Shown: positions 1-7,883 of the stretch, piece by piece | How positions within the stretch are numbered: the stretch's first letter is position 1 | Layout: every line of letters begins with the position of its first letter | DNA from: Flavobacterium luteum | GTDB lineage: Bacteria; Bacteroidota; Bacteroidia; Flavobacteriales; Flavobacteriaceae | DNA length: 64,000 nucleotides | Assembly (NCBI RefSeq): GCF_008806775.1 | Contig: NZ_WAEM01000002.1 | Location: forward strand, 186,001-250,000 | Reading direction: 5' to 3' | The notes under the pieces: model-generated | What the model saw: only the letters and a program-made list of their open reading frames with translations | Told to the model about the DNA's origin: nothing | Databases searched by the model: none | Program-made: the position numbers and the translations under genes

Positions 1-973
1 GATTTAAAAGAGGATTATTAACAGCTTCAATCGTATCCATTCCTGCCCTTACTTTCTTTTTATTTTTAATAGCAAATGAGATAAGTTCTTCAAGGTTTTC
101 TCCGTTTCTGAATGATGTCAACAAATCAGTTTCTAAATTAGAGAACAGACAATTTTTTATTTTACCATTAGCTGTCAGTCGAATTCGATTACAGCCATCA
201 CAAAACGGATTTGTAATGGAGCTAATGATACCAAAAGTTCCTAAATATCCCTTTATTTTAAACTCTCGAGCGGTAAAGTTTTTTTCATCTTCTAATTTCT
301 GCACATCCAATTCGCTAAAATTATGTTGCACTTGATTCAGAATTTCTTCCTGAGAAACCATTTTGCTCCTATCCCAATCGTTACCAGCAAAAGGCATAAA
401 CTCTATAAACCGAATGGATAATGGCAAATATTTAGTTAATTTAATAAAATCTATAATTTCATTGTCATTAAATCCTTTTATTAAAACAACATTTACTTTT
501 ACTTTAAAACCGTTATTTAATAATAAATGTAAATTATCAATTACTTTCTCAAATTGATTTCGGAGTGTAATAGAATAAAATTTAGATGCAATTAAAGTAT
601 CTAAACTCAAGTTGATTTTGGTTACATTACTTAGCTTTAAAACATCAATATGTTTGTCTATAAGAATTCCGTTTGTGGTAATCGAAATCTCGGTTTGAAG
701 CGAAGCCAGTTTGGTGATAATATCTGGAAAATCTTTTCTTAGCAAAGGCTCACCTCCTGTTAATCTTATTTTATCGACTCCATTATTAACAAATAATTGA
801 GCAATTGAATAAATTTCGTCAGCAGTCATTAAGCTTTCCTTTGGACTTAATACAATACCATCTGCTGGCATACAATACGAACAACGCAAATTGCATTTCT
901 CTAGTAACGAAATTCGCAAATAATTATGCTTACGACCAAAATCATCCGTTAAAATTGAATTATTTGGTGTCAT
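1..973 (-). CDS. moaA: GTP 3',8-cyclase MoaA (3' end cut by window edge)
   Basis: Radical-SAM enzyme that starts molybdenum cofactor synthesis by converting GTP to 3',8-cyclo-7,8-dihydro-GTP in the cytoplasm. Starting at the ATG at 971-973, the protein shows the N-terminal 4Fe-4S motif CNLRCSYC (Cys27, 31, 34), a GGEP motif, and the second cluster motif CDGCNRIRL with a further Cys (about residues 257, 260 and 274) that binds the GTP-holding cluster. The frame stays open to base 1 at about 324 residues, close to the usual 330, so only a few C-terminal residues are missing. The start overlaps the end of the moaC-moaB gene by 14 bases, so the two are translated from one message. Last visible gene of the Moco operon. 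Confidence 0.95.
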   Translation of the reverse strand, partial: MTPNNSILTDDFGRKHNYLRISLLEKCNLRCSYCMPADGIVLSPKESLMTADEIYSIAQLFVNNGVDKIRLTGGEPLLRKDFPDIITKLASLQTEISITTNGILIDKHIDVLKLSNVTKINLSLDTLIASKFYSITLRNQFEKVIDNLHLLLNNGFKVKVNVVLIKGFNDNEIIDFIKLTKYLPLSIRFIEFMPFAGNDWDRSKMVSQEEILNQVQHNFSELDVQKLEDEKNFTAREFKIKGYLGTFGIISSITNPFCDGCNRIRLTANGKIKNCLFSNLETDLLTSFRNGENLEELISFAIKNKKKVRAGMDTIEAVNNPLLN

Positions 974-1874
974 GGTTATTGCCTTTTAAAATATGAAAAA
1001 CATGCAATACATGAGGAAAAATGGCATCCATTGATTCTTTTGCTCCATTGGTTGAACCTGGCAAAGCCAAAATTAAAGCATTACCTAAAGTTCCTGCTAC
1101 GGTTCTTGACAGCATTGAATAAGGCATACGATCTTGACCATATTTCCGAACCGCTTCTTCAATACCAGGAATTCTAGTTTCTAATAAAGTTTGTAGGGCT
1201 TGCGGAGTGACATCTCTTGGCGAAAGTCCCGTTCCTCCTGTAAAAATGACCAACTGGTTTTCTTTTGCATACCCTTTTGTTCGTTCTTGAATGATGTCTA
1301 TTTCATCAGGAATAATCTCATAATGTGTCGTTTCAACACCATATGATTCTAGTTTTTCTACTATTATTTTCCCCGATCGATCTGCTTTATTTCCTGCAAA
1401 AATAGAATCGGAACATACAAAAACTGCCGCTTTAATTGTTGACGGAAATTGGTCTTTATATGATGATTTTCCTCCTTCTTTACTTAATAACTTTATGGTC
1501 GAAATTTCAATGTTTTTATCGATAGGTTTAAGCATATCATACATCGTCAACGCTACAATTGATGCGCCGTGCATGGCTTCGACTTCAACTCCCGTTTTGT
1601 AGATTGTTTTTACCTTGAAAATAATTTCGACACTTAATTGTTTTATTTCATATTCGACCGAAGTAAACTCAATTGGAATAGGATGACAATCTGGAATAGA
1701 CAAATGGGTATTTTTTACTGCAAATAATCCAGCCGTTTTTGCCATTTCAAAAACATTTCCTTTAGGAACAGTATTATTAACAAGAGCGTCTATCGTAGCT
1801 TGATGACTAACACATACTGTTGCAGATGCAGTTGCTGAGCGGAGTGTACTTACTTTTTGAGTAATATCGACCAT
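960..1874 (-). CDS. moaCB: Bifunctional MoaC-MoaB molybdenum cofactor protein
   Basis: Fusion of two Moco enzymes. Residues 1-145 are MoaC, cyclic pyranopterin monophosphate synthase, with the CHP motif (Cys63-His64), GVEVEAMHGAS at 95-105 and the GGK active-site loop at 134-136. Residues 148-300 are a MoaB/Mog-type molybdopterin-binding domain with GGTGLSPRD at 213-221, the family signature for molybdopterin adenylylation. MoaC acts on the product of MoaA, the next gene, while the Mog-like domain acts after molybdopterin synthase, so the fusion spans two distant steps. It begins immediately (no gap) after the moaE stop. Both catalytic motifs are intact. The fusion form is known in Bacteroidota. 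Confidence 0.93.
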   Translation of the reverse strand: MVDITQKVSTLRSATASATVCVSHQATIDALVNNTVPKGNVFEMAKTAGLFAVKNTHLSIPDCHPIPIEFTSVEYEIKQLSVEIIFKVKTIYKTGVEVEAMHGASIVALTMYDMLKPIDKNIEISTIKLLSKEGGKSSYKDQFPSTIKAAVFVCSDSIFAGNKADRSGKIIVEKLESYGVETTHYEIIPDEIDIIQERTKGYAKENQLVIFTGGTGLSPRDVTPQALQTLLETRIPGIEEAVRKYGQDRMPYSMLSRTVAGTLGNALILALPGSTNGAKESMDAIFPHVLHVFHILKGNNHDTK

Positions 1875-2312
1875 TTATAAAGTGTTTTTTTTCCATACAA
1901 AATCACTATTCTCGAAAAGTTCTTTTCCAAAAATAGGCACATCTGTTTTTATCCAATTGACTATTGCCTCTGTAGCTTCATACACTTGCTTTCTTCGTGT
2001 TGCAGATACAAACACAAATAAACAAATCTCTCCAGCTTTTACAGTACCTAAACTATGATAAATATGCATGCAAATTAAATCAAATTCAGCAAAAGCTTTC
2101 TCTCTAATAACGTTCATAGCTTCGTCAGCCATTTCTTCATAAGCAGAATATTCAATAGCAACAACACTATTTCCATCTATTGCGTCAGCGCGAACTTGCC
2201 CCAAAAATATATTATGGGCGCCAATGGTCATTTTTGACTGATGCTTTGCAATAGATTGTCCAATAAACTCCGAAGATATTGGCCCTTGCATGAAAATAGT
2301 TTTCTTACTCAT
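1875..2312 (-). CDS. moaE: Molybdopterin synthase large subunit MoaE
   Basis: Catalytic subunit of molybdopterin synthase, which inserts two sulfurs delivered by MoaD thiocarboxylate into cyclic pyranopterin monophosphate. At 145 residues it has the usual family length. The C-terminal half carries the ATRRKQVYEAT helix and IKTDVPIFGKE, which contains the lysines that in family members bind substrate and catalyse transfer. It lies in the operon between the moeB-type adenylyltransferase upstream and moaC-moaB downstream, with its partner MoaD two genes upstream. The stop of this gene abuts the start of moaC-moaB. Confidence 0.93.
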   Translation of the reverse strand: MSKKTIFMQGPISSEFIGQSIAKHQSKMTIGAHNIFLGQVRADAIDGNSVVAIEYSAYEEMADEAMNVIREKAFAEFDLICMHIYHSLGTVKAGEICLFVFVSATRRKQVYEATEAIVNWIKTDVPIFGKELFENSDFVWKKNTL

Positions 2313-2330
2313 ACTATTTACTTTTATATT

Positions 2331-3401
2331 TTAAAATACAGAAACGGATTCATTATTTATCATTTTTTCAATAGCATTTGCACCACCAACAACACTTTTA
2401 GCATTATTATAATTATTATTAATAAGAATTTCAACTGCATTTTTACTTCTAACTCCCGACTGACAAAAAACAAAGAAAGTTGTTTCAGTATTTAATTTAT
2501 GCAACTCGAATTCTAATTGGTTTAATGGAATTTGAATACTATTTTTAATTTTTAGTTTCGGATATTCATCTTCATTTCTAATATCAATAAATACCACTTC
2601 TGGATTGTTTATTTGTTTTAATGCTTTTGAAGCTTCAATTTCTATACTTTCAACTTCTGAATATTTATAATCAAATGATGCTTTATGTATTGTACTATCC
2701 GATTTTAAAATGTCAAATTTATGCTGTTCGTTGTTCAAAAAATTATAGACCAACAATTTTCCTGACAATACCTCTCCTATTCCTAAAATCATTTTCAAGA
2801 CTTCATTTGCTTGAAACATTCCGATAATCCCAACAGAAACTCCTAAAACTCCAGCCTCATTACAATTACCTACTGTTATAGATTCTTCTGGAAACAAACA
2901 GCTGTAAGTTGGTCCATTTTTATAATTAAATACTGAAACCTGTCCTTCAAATTTATAAACTGAGCCATAAACAAAAGGTTTATTGGTTACGGAACAAGCA
3001 TCATTTATTAAGCACTTGGTTTTTAAATTATCTGTTCCATCAACAATAATATCATATTTTTCAAATAAAGAAATTACGTTTTTAGAATTTAATTTTTCGG
3101 TAATGGCATTTATTTTTATTAAAGGGTTTAGAGCTAAAGCCATTTCTTTTGCCTCTAGTGCTTTGCTTTTTCCTATTGAATTATTTTTATAAATTACTTG
3201 TCGCTGCAAATTGGTAAGTTCTATAGTGTCATCATCAACAATGCCAATTTCTCCAACTCCTGCAGCCGTTAAATAAGGTAAAACTGCCACACCCAATCCG
3301 CCAACTCCAATTATAAGAACTTTAGCATCTTGCAATTTTTGTTGACCCATTGCTCCTATTTCAGGAAGAATCATTTGTCGGTTGTATCGTATAATTTCCA
3401 T
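2331..3401 (-). CDS. moeB: MoeB/MOCS3-type MoaD adenylyltransferase with rhodanese domain
   Basis: Activates the C-terminal glycine of MoaD by adenylation so that it can be sulfurated. An E1-like ATP-binding domain (GVGGLG at residues 32-37, then DDDTIELTNLQRQ) is followed by a C-terminal rhodanese domain whose active-site loop CQSGVRS has its cysteine near residue 313; such fusions (MoeZ/MOCS3 type) can supply the sulfur themselves. I chose the ATG at 3399-3401 because family members begin at this point (MEIIRYNRQMILPEIG); the frame is open to 3473 but the extra 24 residues overlap moaD and look non-native. The paired CxxC zinc motifs of E. coli MoeB are not visible. Confidence 0.9.
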   Translation of the reverse strand: MEIIRYNRQMILPEIGAMGQQKLQDAKVLIIGVGGLGVAVLPYLTAAGVGEIGIVDDDTIELTNLQRQVIYKNNSIGKSKALEAKEMALALNPLIKINAITEKLNSKNVISLFEKYDIIVDGTDNLKTKCLINDACSVTNKPFVYGSVYKFEGQVSVFNYKNGPTYSCLFPEESITVGNCNEAGVLGVSVGIIGMFQANEVLKMILGIGEVLSGKLLVYNFLNNEQHKFDILKSDSTIHKASFDYKYSEVESIEIEASKALKQINNPEVVFIDIRNEDEYPKLKIKNSIQIPLNQLEFELHKLNTETTFFVFCQSGVRSKNAVEILINNNYNNAKSVVGGANAIEKMINNESVSVF

Positions 3402-3432
3402 AATTTTAGGATTCAAATCATAATTTAAAAAA

Positions 3433-3669
3433 CTAGCCTCCTGCAAATGGCGGTAATAAAGCAACTTCATCATTGTTTTTCAGCATACAATTTTCAGCAT
3501 TTGTAATTATTGTTTTATTAACAGCAATGCTAAAAGTCATAGAGCTCAATTGGTATTTTTTTTCTAAAGAATCTATCAATTGTGATAAAGATAATTCTGA
3601 AAAAAGAAATTCTTCACTCTTACTATTTGTTTTTTCTGCAATTGCACCAAAATATTTTACTGCTATCAT
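3433..3669 (-). CDS. moaD: Molybdopterin synthase sulfur carrier MoaD
   Basis: Small ubiquitin-like sulfur carrier of molybdopterin synthase. The 78-residue protein ends in the required Gly-Gly (LLPPFAGG), the site that is adenylated by the MoeB-type enzyme and converted to a thiocarboxylate. Its ATG overlaps the stop codon of the upstream SUMT gene by four bases (3666-3669), which shows translational coupling. It sits 31 bases before the start of moeB, its activating enzyme, so substrate and enzyme are made together. Confidence 0.93.
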   Translation of the reverse strand: MIAVKYFGAIAEKTNSKSEEFLFSELSLSQLIDSLEKKYQLSSMTFSIAVNKTIITNAENCMLKNNDEVALLPPFAGG

Positions 3670-4463
3670 TCGTTTAGATTTAAGTTTTGATAAATAAACT
3701 CATCATCCGAAAAACTTTCTTGAAAATAGGTTTCTAAATTTGAAATGTTTCTTACCACTTCGCCAATAATAATTATAGCTGGAGACGCTAATTGTTTTTC
3801 TTGTACTAATTTTGCGATGGTGTTAATAGTACCAACTACTTTTTTCTCATTGTTTTTCGTTCCGTTTTGAATAATGGCAACTGGTAAATTATCAGTTCTG
3901 TTTTTTTGATAAATAGAAATAATTTCATCTAATTTATTCATCCCCATCAAAATAACAACTGTAGCCGATGATTGAGAGGCCAAAGCTACATCTTTAGATA
4001 ATTTATGATCCGATGTTGTTCCTGTAATTACCCAGAAACTTTCAGCAATACCTCTTTGAGTCAGGCTAATTCCACAAGATGCAGGCACACCTAATACCGA
4101 TGAAATTCCAGGAACTATAGCAGTTTCTATATGAAACTTTTTGGCAAAAGCTATTTCTTCGCTTCCTCTTCCAAAAACAAATGGATCGCCACCTTTTAAT
4201 CGCACAACATGACCAAATTGCTTTGCCATAGACACAATCAACTCATTAATTTGATCTTGAGAGTAGGCATGACAACCAAAACGTTTTCCTACAAAAACAA
4301 TTTCTTTTGTTTTGGCATATTGTAACAATTCTTCGTTTACAAGCGCATCATACAAAACAACATCAGCACTTTGTAATGCCTTAATAGCTTTTAAAGTAAT
4401 CAGCTCTACATCGCCTGGACCTGCTCCGACTATTGTTAATTTTGGTGTATTTTGACTTTTCAT
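3666..4463 (-). CDS. cobA: Uroporphyrinogen-III C-methyltransferase (SUMT)
   Basis: SAM-dependent methylation of uroporphyrinogen III at C2 and C7, giving precorrin-2 for siroheme or cobalamin. The 265 residues carry the family signatures: VGAGPGDVELITLKA near the N-terminus, YDALV, and VVRLKGGDPFVFGRGSEE. It is a stand-alone methyltransferase without the CysG N-terminal dehydrogenase/ferrochelatase part. Its place inside a Moco operon suggests a link to an assimilatory reductase that needs both Moco and siroheme, such as nitrate/nitrite reduction; no such reductase lies in the window, so this is inference. Confidence 0.92.
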   Translation of the reverse strand: MKSQNTPKLTIVGAGPGDVELITLKAIKALQSADVVLYDALVNEELLQYAKTKEIVFVGKRFGCHAYSQDQINELIVSMAKQFGHVVRLKGGDPFVFGRGSEEIAFAKKFHIETAIVPGISSVLGVPASCGISLTQRGIAESFWVITGTTSDHKLSKDVALASQSSATVVILMGMNKLDEIISIYQKNRTDNLPVAIIQNGTKNNEKKVVGTINTIAKLVQEKQLASPAIIIIGEVVRNISNLETYFQESFSDDEFIYQNLNLNE

Positions 4464-4473
4464 TTCAATTTAT

Positions 4474-4575
4474 TTAATAGGCATTCAATTCATTTAATTC
4501 CTCTAGAGAATTTACATTTTTTAAATGATTCCTTTTATCATTGACAGTTAGGAACGAATTGACACATGCCTTTTT
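4474..4575 (-). pseudogene. 3' remnant of a mobA-like gene
   Basis: The gap between the TSUP permease and SUMT contains a 33-codon open frame without a start codon that ends in TAA at 4474-4476. Its residues include NHLKNVNSLEELNEL, which resembles the C-terminal end of MobA-type nucleotidyltransferases (a 'N(I/V)N(T/S)PEDL..L' tail). A stop lies directly upstream in frame. I read this as the last piece of a molybdenum cofactor guanylyltransferase gene that was deleted from the operon. The call rests on a short C-terminal similarity and on its operon position. Confidence 0.5.
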
Positions 4576-4593
4576 TTATTGCTTAACTTCTTA

Positions 4594-5337
4594 CTAAACG
4601 ATTAACTTTATACTTGCTAAAACTATTACTGTTGCCAAAATATATTTGAGCACTTTATTGGAGAAATATCCACTGCCATAATATGCACCTACAATTCCCC
4701 CAAAAACTGCAATAGGAACTAGATAAAAACTTTGTGTTGGAAATGTGTTTTCACCCATAAAATATCCTGATAAACCTGCAATTGAGTTTACAAAAATAAA
4801 CAAACTAGAAATAGCTGCCGTTTCTTTTAATGTTGCCCATCCCAAAAATAAAAGAATTGGACTTAAAATGACTCCACCACCTATGCCTAACATTCCAGAT
4901 AATAAACCAATCCCAAAACCTATTCCCATAGCAAAAGGAATATTTAAAGTTACATTTTGCTTTTCTGAATTTTTAAAAAAACCAAATAATCGTAAAGCAG
5001 CAATAATTAAAACTATTCCTAAAAGTATTTTGTACAATTTATTTTCTAACGGAATCATTCCTCCAATAAAAGCAGCTGGAACTGAGGTTATGGCAAAAGG
5101 ATAAAACAATTTGACCTTGAAAAAATCTTTTTTGTAATAGAAGAAAAAAGAAATTCCCGATACAAATAAATTGAGCAATAAAGCTGATGGTTTGATAACC
5201 GAAATTGGGAAAGAATATATAGCCATCAATGCTAAATAGCCAGAAGCACCACCATGACCCACACTTGAATACAAAAAGGCAACTGTCGCTAATAATGCGC
5301 CAAATACAATCCAAAATTCATTGTTTGTTATTGCCAT
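4594..5337 (-). CDS. TauE/SafE (TSUP) family membrane permease
   Basis: A 247-residue protein made almost entirely of hydrophobic helices (about eight predicted), with the internal duplication and glycine-rich turns typical of the TSUP family (SSVGHGGASGYLA near the N-terminus and LLSGMLGIGGGVILSP in the second half). Family members export or import small anions such as sulfite, sulfoacetate or other organosulfur compounds across the inner membrane. It follows moeA by six bases in the Moco operon, so a role in sulfur or oxyanion handling linked to a Mo enzyme is a reasonable guess, but the substrate cannot be read from sequence. Confidence 0.85.
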   Translation of the reverse strand: MAITNNEFWIVFGALLATVAFLYSSVGHGGASGYLALMAIYSFPISVIKPSALLLNLFVSGISFFFYYKKDFFKVKLFYPFAITSVPAAFIGGMIPLENKLYKILLGIVLIIAALRLFGFFKNSEKQNVTLNIPFAMGIGFGIGLLSGMLGIGGGVILSPILLFLGWATLKETAAISSLFIFVNSIAGLSGYFMGENTFPTQSFYLVPIAVFGGIVGAYYGSGYFSNKVLKYILATVIVLASIKLIV

Positions 5338-5343
5338 TTGAGA

Positions 5344-6516
5344 TTAATTTATTGGTATTATGCTTACTTCTTGATTTTCTGCTACAATCTCCTTGTCGTA
5401 AGGTATGTAAATCAACCCATTTGCTGTAGCAAAAGTATTCAACATGGCTGAACTTTGACTTTCTAAAACTGTCACGAACTCATCATTATAGAATCCTTTC
5501 AAGAATAGAGATTTTCCAGTCGTGTTTTCGAATGGAGTCGTTATTTTTCTGTTGATTTGATTTAAATGAACTGAATCAAAACCCATCTTTATTTTTAGTG
5601 CATGTTGAACATAAATGTAAAAACTAGTCAATGCAGATGCTGGATTTCCCGGCAAAGCGAAAACAAGGGTTTTAACTTTCTTTCCAAAAAACAAGGGTTT
5701 TCCTGGTTTTTGATTTATAGTATAAAATAATTCTTCTACTCCATTCGACAAAAGTGCCTCTTTTACAAAATCATAATCTCCAACTGAAATTCCGCCAGAA
5801 ACTAAAACCACATCAAAAGAGGAAAGACAATTTTTTAAAATCTTTTTTGTGCTGTTTAAATCATCTTTTACCTTAAATATTTTAATTTTATCAATACCCA
5901 TGCTTTGAAAAGCTGATGCAAGCATCACTGAATTGCTTTCGAAAATTTTACCTTTAGGCAGTTTTTTTCCAGCTTTAACCAATTCGTTTCCTGTAACAAT
6001 TATAACTACTTTTGGCTTTTTGTAGATATTAATTTCTGTAATTCCTAAACAGGCTAAAAAACCTATTGCAGCTGGGGTTATTAGAGTGTTCCTTTCTAAA
6101 ACAAGTTCTTCTTTTTTAATTTGCTCTCCTTTACTTCTAACATTTGCAAAAGCATTCGGCTTTTTTATAATTTTTAAACTTTGTCCATTTCTTTCTGTAT
6201 GCTCTTGCATAACTACGGTATCTAAACAATCAGGAACATATGCTCCAGTAAAAATCCGTATAGCTTGATTTTTTTCAATTTGTTCATTAGAGAAATTACC
6301 CGCTTGTGAAGTACTTACAATATCAAACTGATTAAGTTCGCTGAACAAAAAAGCATAACCATCCATTGCCGATTGTCTAAAAGGAGGCATATCAATTGGG
6401 GAATGGATAGTTTCAGCCAAAATAAAACCAAGTGACTTATGCACTTCAATTTTTCTGATTGGCATTTTACAGCTATTTTCTGTAATAATCGACAAAGCTT
6501 GACTTACTTGAATCAT
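5344..6516 (-). CDS. moeA: Molybdopterin molybdenumtransferase MoeA
   Basis: Inserts molybdate into adenylylated molybdopterin, the last common step of Moco synthesis. Family motifs in order: SPIDMPPFRQSAMDGYA, IFTGAYVPDCLDTVVMQEH, VTGNELV, then the substrate-binding VSGGISVGDYDF and FALPGNPAS. I start it at the ATG at 6514-6516 (MIQVSQAL), matching the family N-terminus and giving 390 residues; the frame remains open upstream to 6567, but that part would overlap the promoter. First gene of the operon, with a good TATATTTG promoter 32 bases upstream. Confidence 0.94.
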   Translation of the reverse strand: MIQVSQALSIITENSCKMPIRKIEVHKSLGFILAETIHSPIDMPPFRQSAMDGYAFLFSELNQFDIVSTSQAGNFSNEQIEKNQAIRIFTGAYVPDCLDTVVMQEHTERNGQSLKIIKKPNAFANVRSKGEQIKKEELVLERNTLITPAAIGFLACLGITEINIYKKPKVVIIVTGNELVKAGKKLPKGKIFESNSVMLASAFQSMGIDKIKIFKVKDDLNSTKKILKNCLSSFDVVLVSGGISVGDYDFVKEALLSNGVEELFYTINQKPGKPLFFGKKVKTLVFALPGNPASALTSFYIYVQHALKIKMGFDSVHLNQINRKITTPFENTTGKSLFLKGFYNDEFVTVLESQSSAMLNTFATANGLIYIPYDKEIVAENQEVSIIPIN

Positions 6517-6547
6517 AGAATTAAAAACTAAGTAAAAATACTTACTA

Positions 6548-6576
6548 CAAATATAAGTAAAAAACAATCAACCCAA
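6548..6576 (-). promoter_or_regulatory. Promoter of the Moco operon
   Basis: On the minus strand TTG (6574-6576), 18 bases, then TATATTTG (6548-6555) fits the Bacteroidota consensus TTG-N17-23-TAnnTTTG. It lies 32 bases before the chosen moeA start and just beyond the terminator of the tRNA gene. Confidence 0.65.
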
Positions 6577-6600
6577 TAAAAAAAGTAGTATTTAACAAAT

Positions 6601-6630
6601 AAAAAACCCATCAATTTGTATTGATGGGTT
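6601..6630 (-). terminator. Rho-independent terminator after tRNA-fMet
   Basis: Perfect 10-bp stem AACCCATCAA / TTGATGGGTT (6605-6614 and 6621-6630) with a 6-base loop, followed on the minus strand by a T tract. It lies eight bases after the tRNA 3' end. Confidence 0.8.
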
Positions 6631-6637
6631 AATCTAG

Positions 6638-6710
6638 TAGCGGGAACAGGACTCGAACCTGTGACCTTCGGGTTATGAGCCCGACGAGCTGCCTACTGCT
6701 CTATCCCGCG
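6638..6710 (-). tRNA. Initiator tRNA-fMet (anticodon CAT)
   Basis: Read on the minus strand, 73 bases fold as a full cloverleaf with anticodon CAT. Three initiator hallmarks are visible: no Watson-Crick pair at 1-72 (C1 opposite U72), an A11-U24 pair in the D stem, and three consecutive G-C pairs next to the anticodon loop (GGG/CCC). The T arm reads CAGGTTCGAGTCCTG. CCA is not encoded. The gene stands alone with its own hairpin terminator. Confidence 0.93.
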
Positions 6711-6824
6711 CTGTTTCGAGTGCAAATATACAACGAATATTGATACTCGCAAGTTAAATTTATAATAAAATTTATAATTTTATACTTTATTGGTTTACAG
6801 AAGTTTATAAATAAATGGTTGAAA

Positions 6825-6853
6825 TAAAAAACCATCACCTTTCGATGATGGTT
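6825..6853 (-). terminator. Terminator of first LRR gene
   Basis: Stem AACCATCA / TGATGGTT (6830-6837, 6846-6853) with an 8-base loop, followed on the minus strand by T5. Nearly the same hairpin follows the second LRR gene at 8105-8128, including the bases between hairpin and stop codon. Confidence 0.7.
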
Positions 6854-6885
6854 CAAACCAATTTATATAAATATTCACCAAAATA

Positions 6886-7737
6886 TTATTCTTCATTAGC
6901 TAAAGCCGAGTTTTTGTCTTTAACTTTTAATACAACTGCTAAACCTTCATTATTAATCATTGTCATATTTAACGTGTCTAATTGTGCTAGATTTTTAGAT
7001 ACAAATCCGCTAAACATATTGTATGATATATTCATCTCTTTTAAATTATTTAGCTTTTCTATATCAAAAGGAACTTGCCCGTCCATTTTGTTATCAAATA
7101 AACTTAAAGTTTCTAATTGAGTTAAATTTGCAATCTCATTCCCTAATTTTCCTATAAACTTATTACTATTTAAAAGTAAGGTTTTTAAAGATTTAAGTTG
7201 GAAAATAGAAGAAGGTATCTTACCTTCTAACTCATTATTAAATAGTGATAAAGTTTTTAAATTCTTTAGATTTCCAATTTCTGAAGGCAAAATTCCTGAT
7301 AATTGATTCATAAATAATTGAATATTTTCTAATGAATTTATACTTCCTATTGACGATGGAATTGAACCTGATAATTTATTAAAAGAAATATTTAACTCTT
7401 TTAATTCTTTCATATTTCCTATTTTCAATGGAATATCTCCAGAAATGTAATTTTTAAATAATATCAAATTTTTCAAATGAATCAAGTTTACAATTTCTGA
7501 TGGTAAAACACCACTTAAATTATTATTTGATAAATCTAATTCTATAACTTTATCATTTTGCACTTTAACGCCAAACCAAGTAGCGACTGGTTTGTTTAAA
7601 TCCCATTGTTTTTTCCATTGATTACCATTAGTTGCAATATAAAGTTTAACTAACGCATCTTTTTCAGAAAAAGAAACATTTGCGCTCATTGTTAGCGTAA
7701 AAAATAATATCAAGAGTATGGTGGCAATATTTTTCAT
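6886..7737 (-). CDS. Secreted leucine-rich-repeat protein (copy 1)
   Basis: A 283-residue protein with an N-terminal signal peptide (about residues 1-20), a cap containing the ALxxLYxATNGxxW type of motif (LVKLYIATNGNQWKKQW), then about eight 24-residue leucine-rich repeats of the plant-like form LxxLxxLxLxxNxLSGxIPxxIGxL. The concave LRR surface suggests binding of protein or glycan at the cell surface or outside. No type IX sorting tail, lipobox or membrane anchor is visible; the C-terminus is short and charged. It is a close paralog of the downstream-mapped gene at 8163-9017, and both share promoter and terminator sequence. Function unknown. Confidence 0.85.
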   Translation of the reverse strand: MKNIATILLILFFTLTMSANVSFSEKDALVKLYIATNGNQWKKQWDLNKPVATWFGVKVQNDKVIELDLSNNNLSGVLPSEIVNLIHLKNLILFKNYISGDIPLKIGNMKELKELNISFNKLSGSIPSSIGSINSLENIQLFMNQLSGILPSEIGNLKNLKTLSLFNNELEGKIPSSIFQLKSLKTLLLNSNKFIGKLGNEIANLTQLETLSLFDNKMDGQVPFDIEKLNNLKEMNISYNMFSGFVSKNLAQLDTLNMTMINNEGLAVVLKVKDKNSALANEE

Positions 7738-7784
7738 AATTATAAATGTTTATTTATTGATGAAGTAAATTTAATAATAAAATC

Positions 7785-7806
7785 CGATTATATACAAATA
7801 TAATCG
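7785..7806 (-). promoter_or_regulatory. Palindromic promoter element of LRR gene 1
   Basis: A perfect inverted repeat, CGATTATAT and ATATAATCG around a 4-base centre, lies exactly 48 bases before the start codon. On the minus strand it contains TATATTTG (7795-7802), a match to the TAnnTTTG -7 box, so a protein bound to the palindrome would cover the promoter. LRR gene 2 has the same element at the same distance. Confidence 0.6.
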
Positions 7807-7854
7807 TTGAAATACATTATTTTATATATATTATAGTATTTAACTTACAAATAT

Positions 7855-7862
7855 TACTTTTG
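7855..7862 (+). promoter_or_regulatory. Possible -7 box for small ORF 7884-8048
   Basis: TACTTTTG matches TAnnTTTG and lies 21 bases before the ATG of the small basic ORF. No TTG -33 element is visible at the usual distance. Confidence 0.3.
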
Positions 7863-7883
7863 GTAATATATTAGATTATTCAA

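Noticed and set aside
363-557. Plus-strand open frame within moaA
   Set aside because: Antisense to a gene with intact radical-SAM motifs; no own motif or promoter.
3402-3473. N-terminal extension of the moeB gene
   Set aside because: Adds 24 residues with no family match and overlaps moaD.
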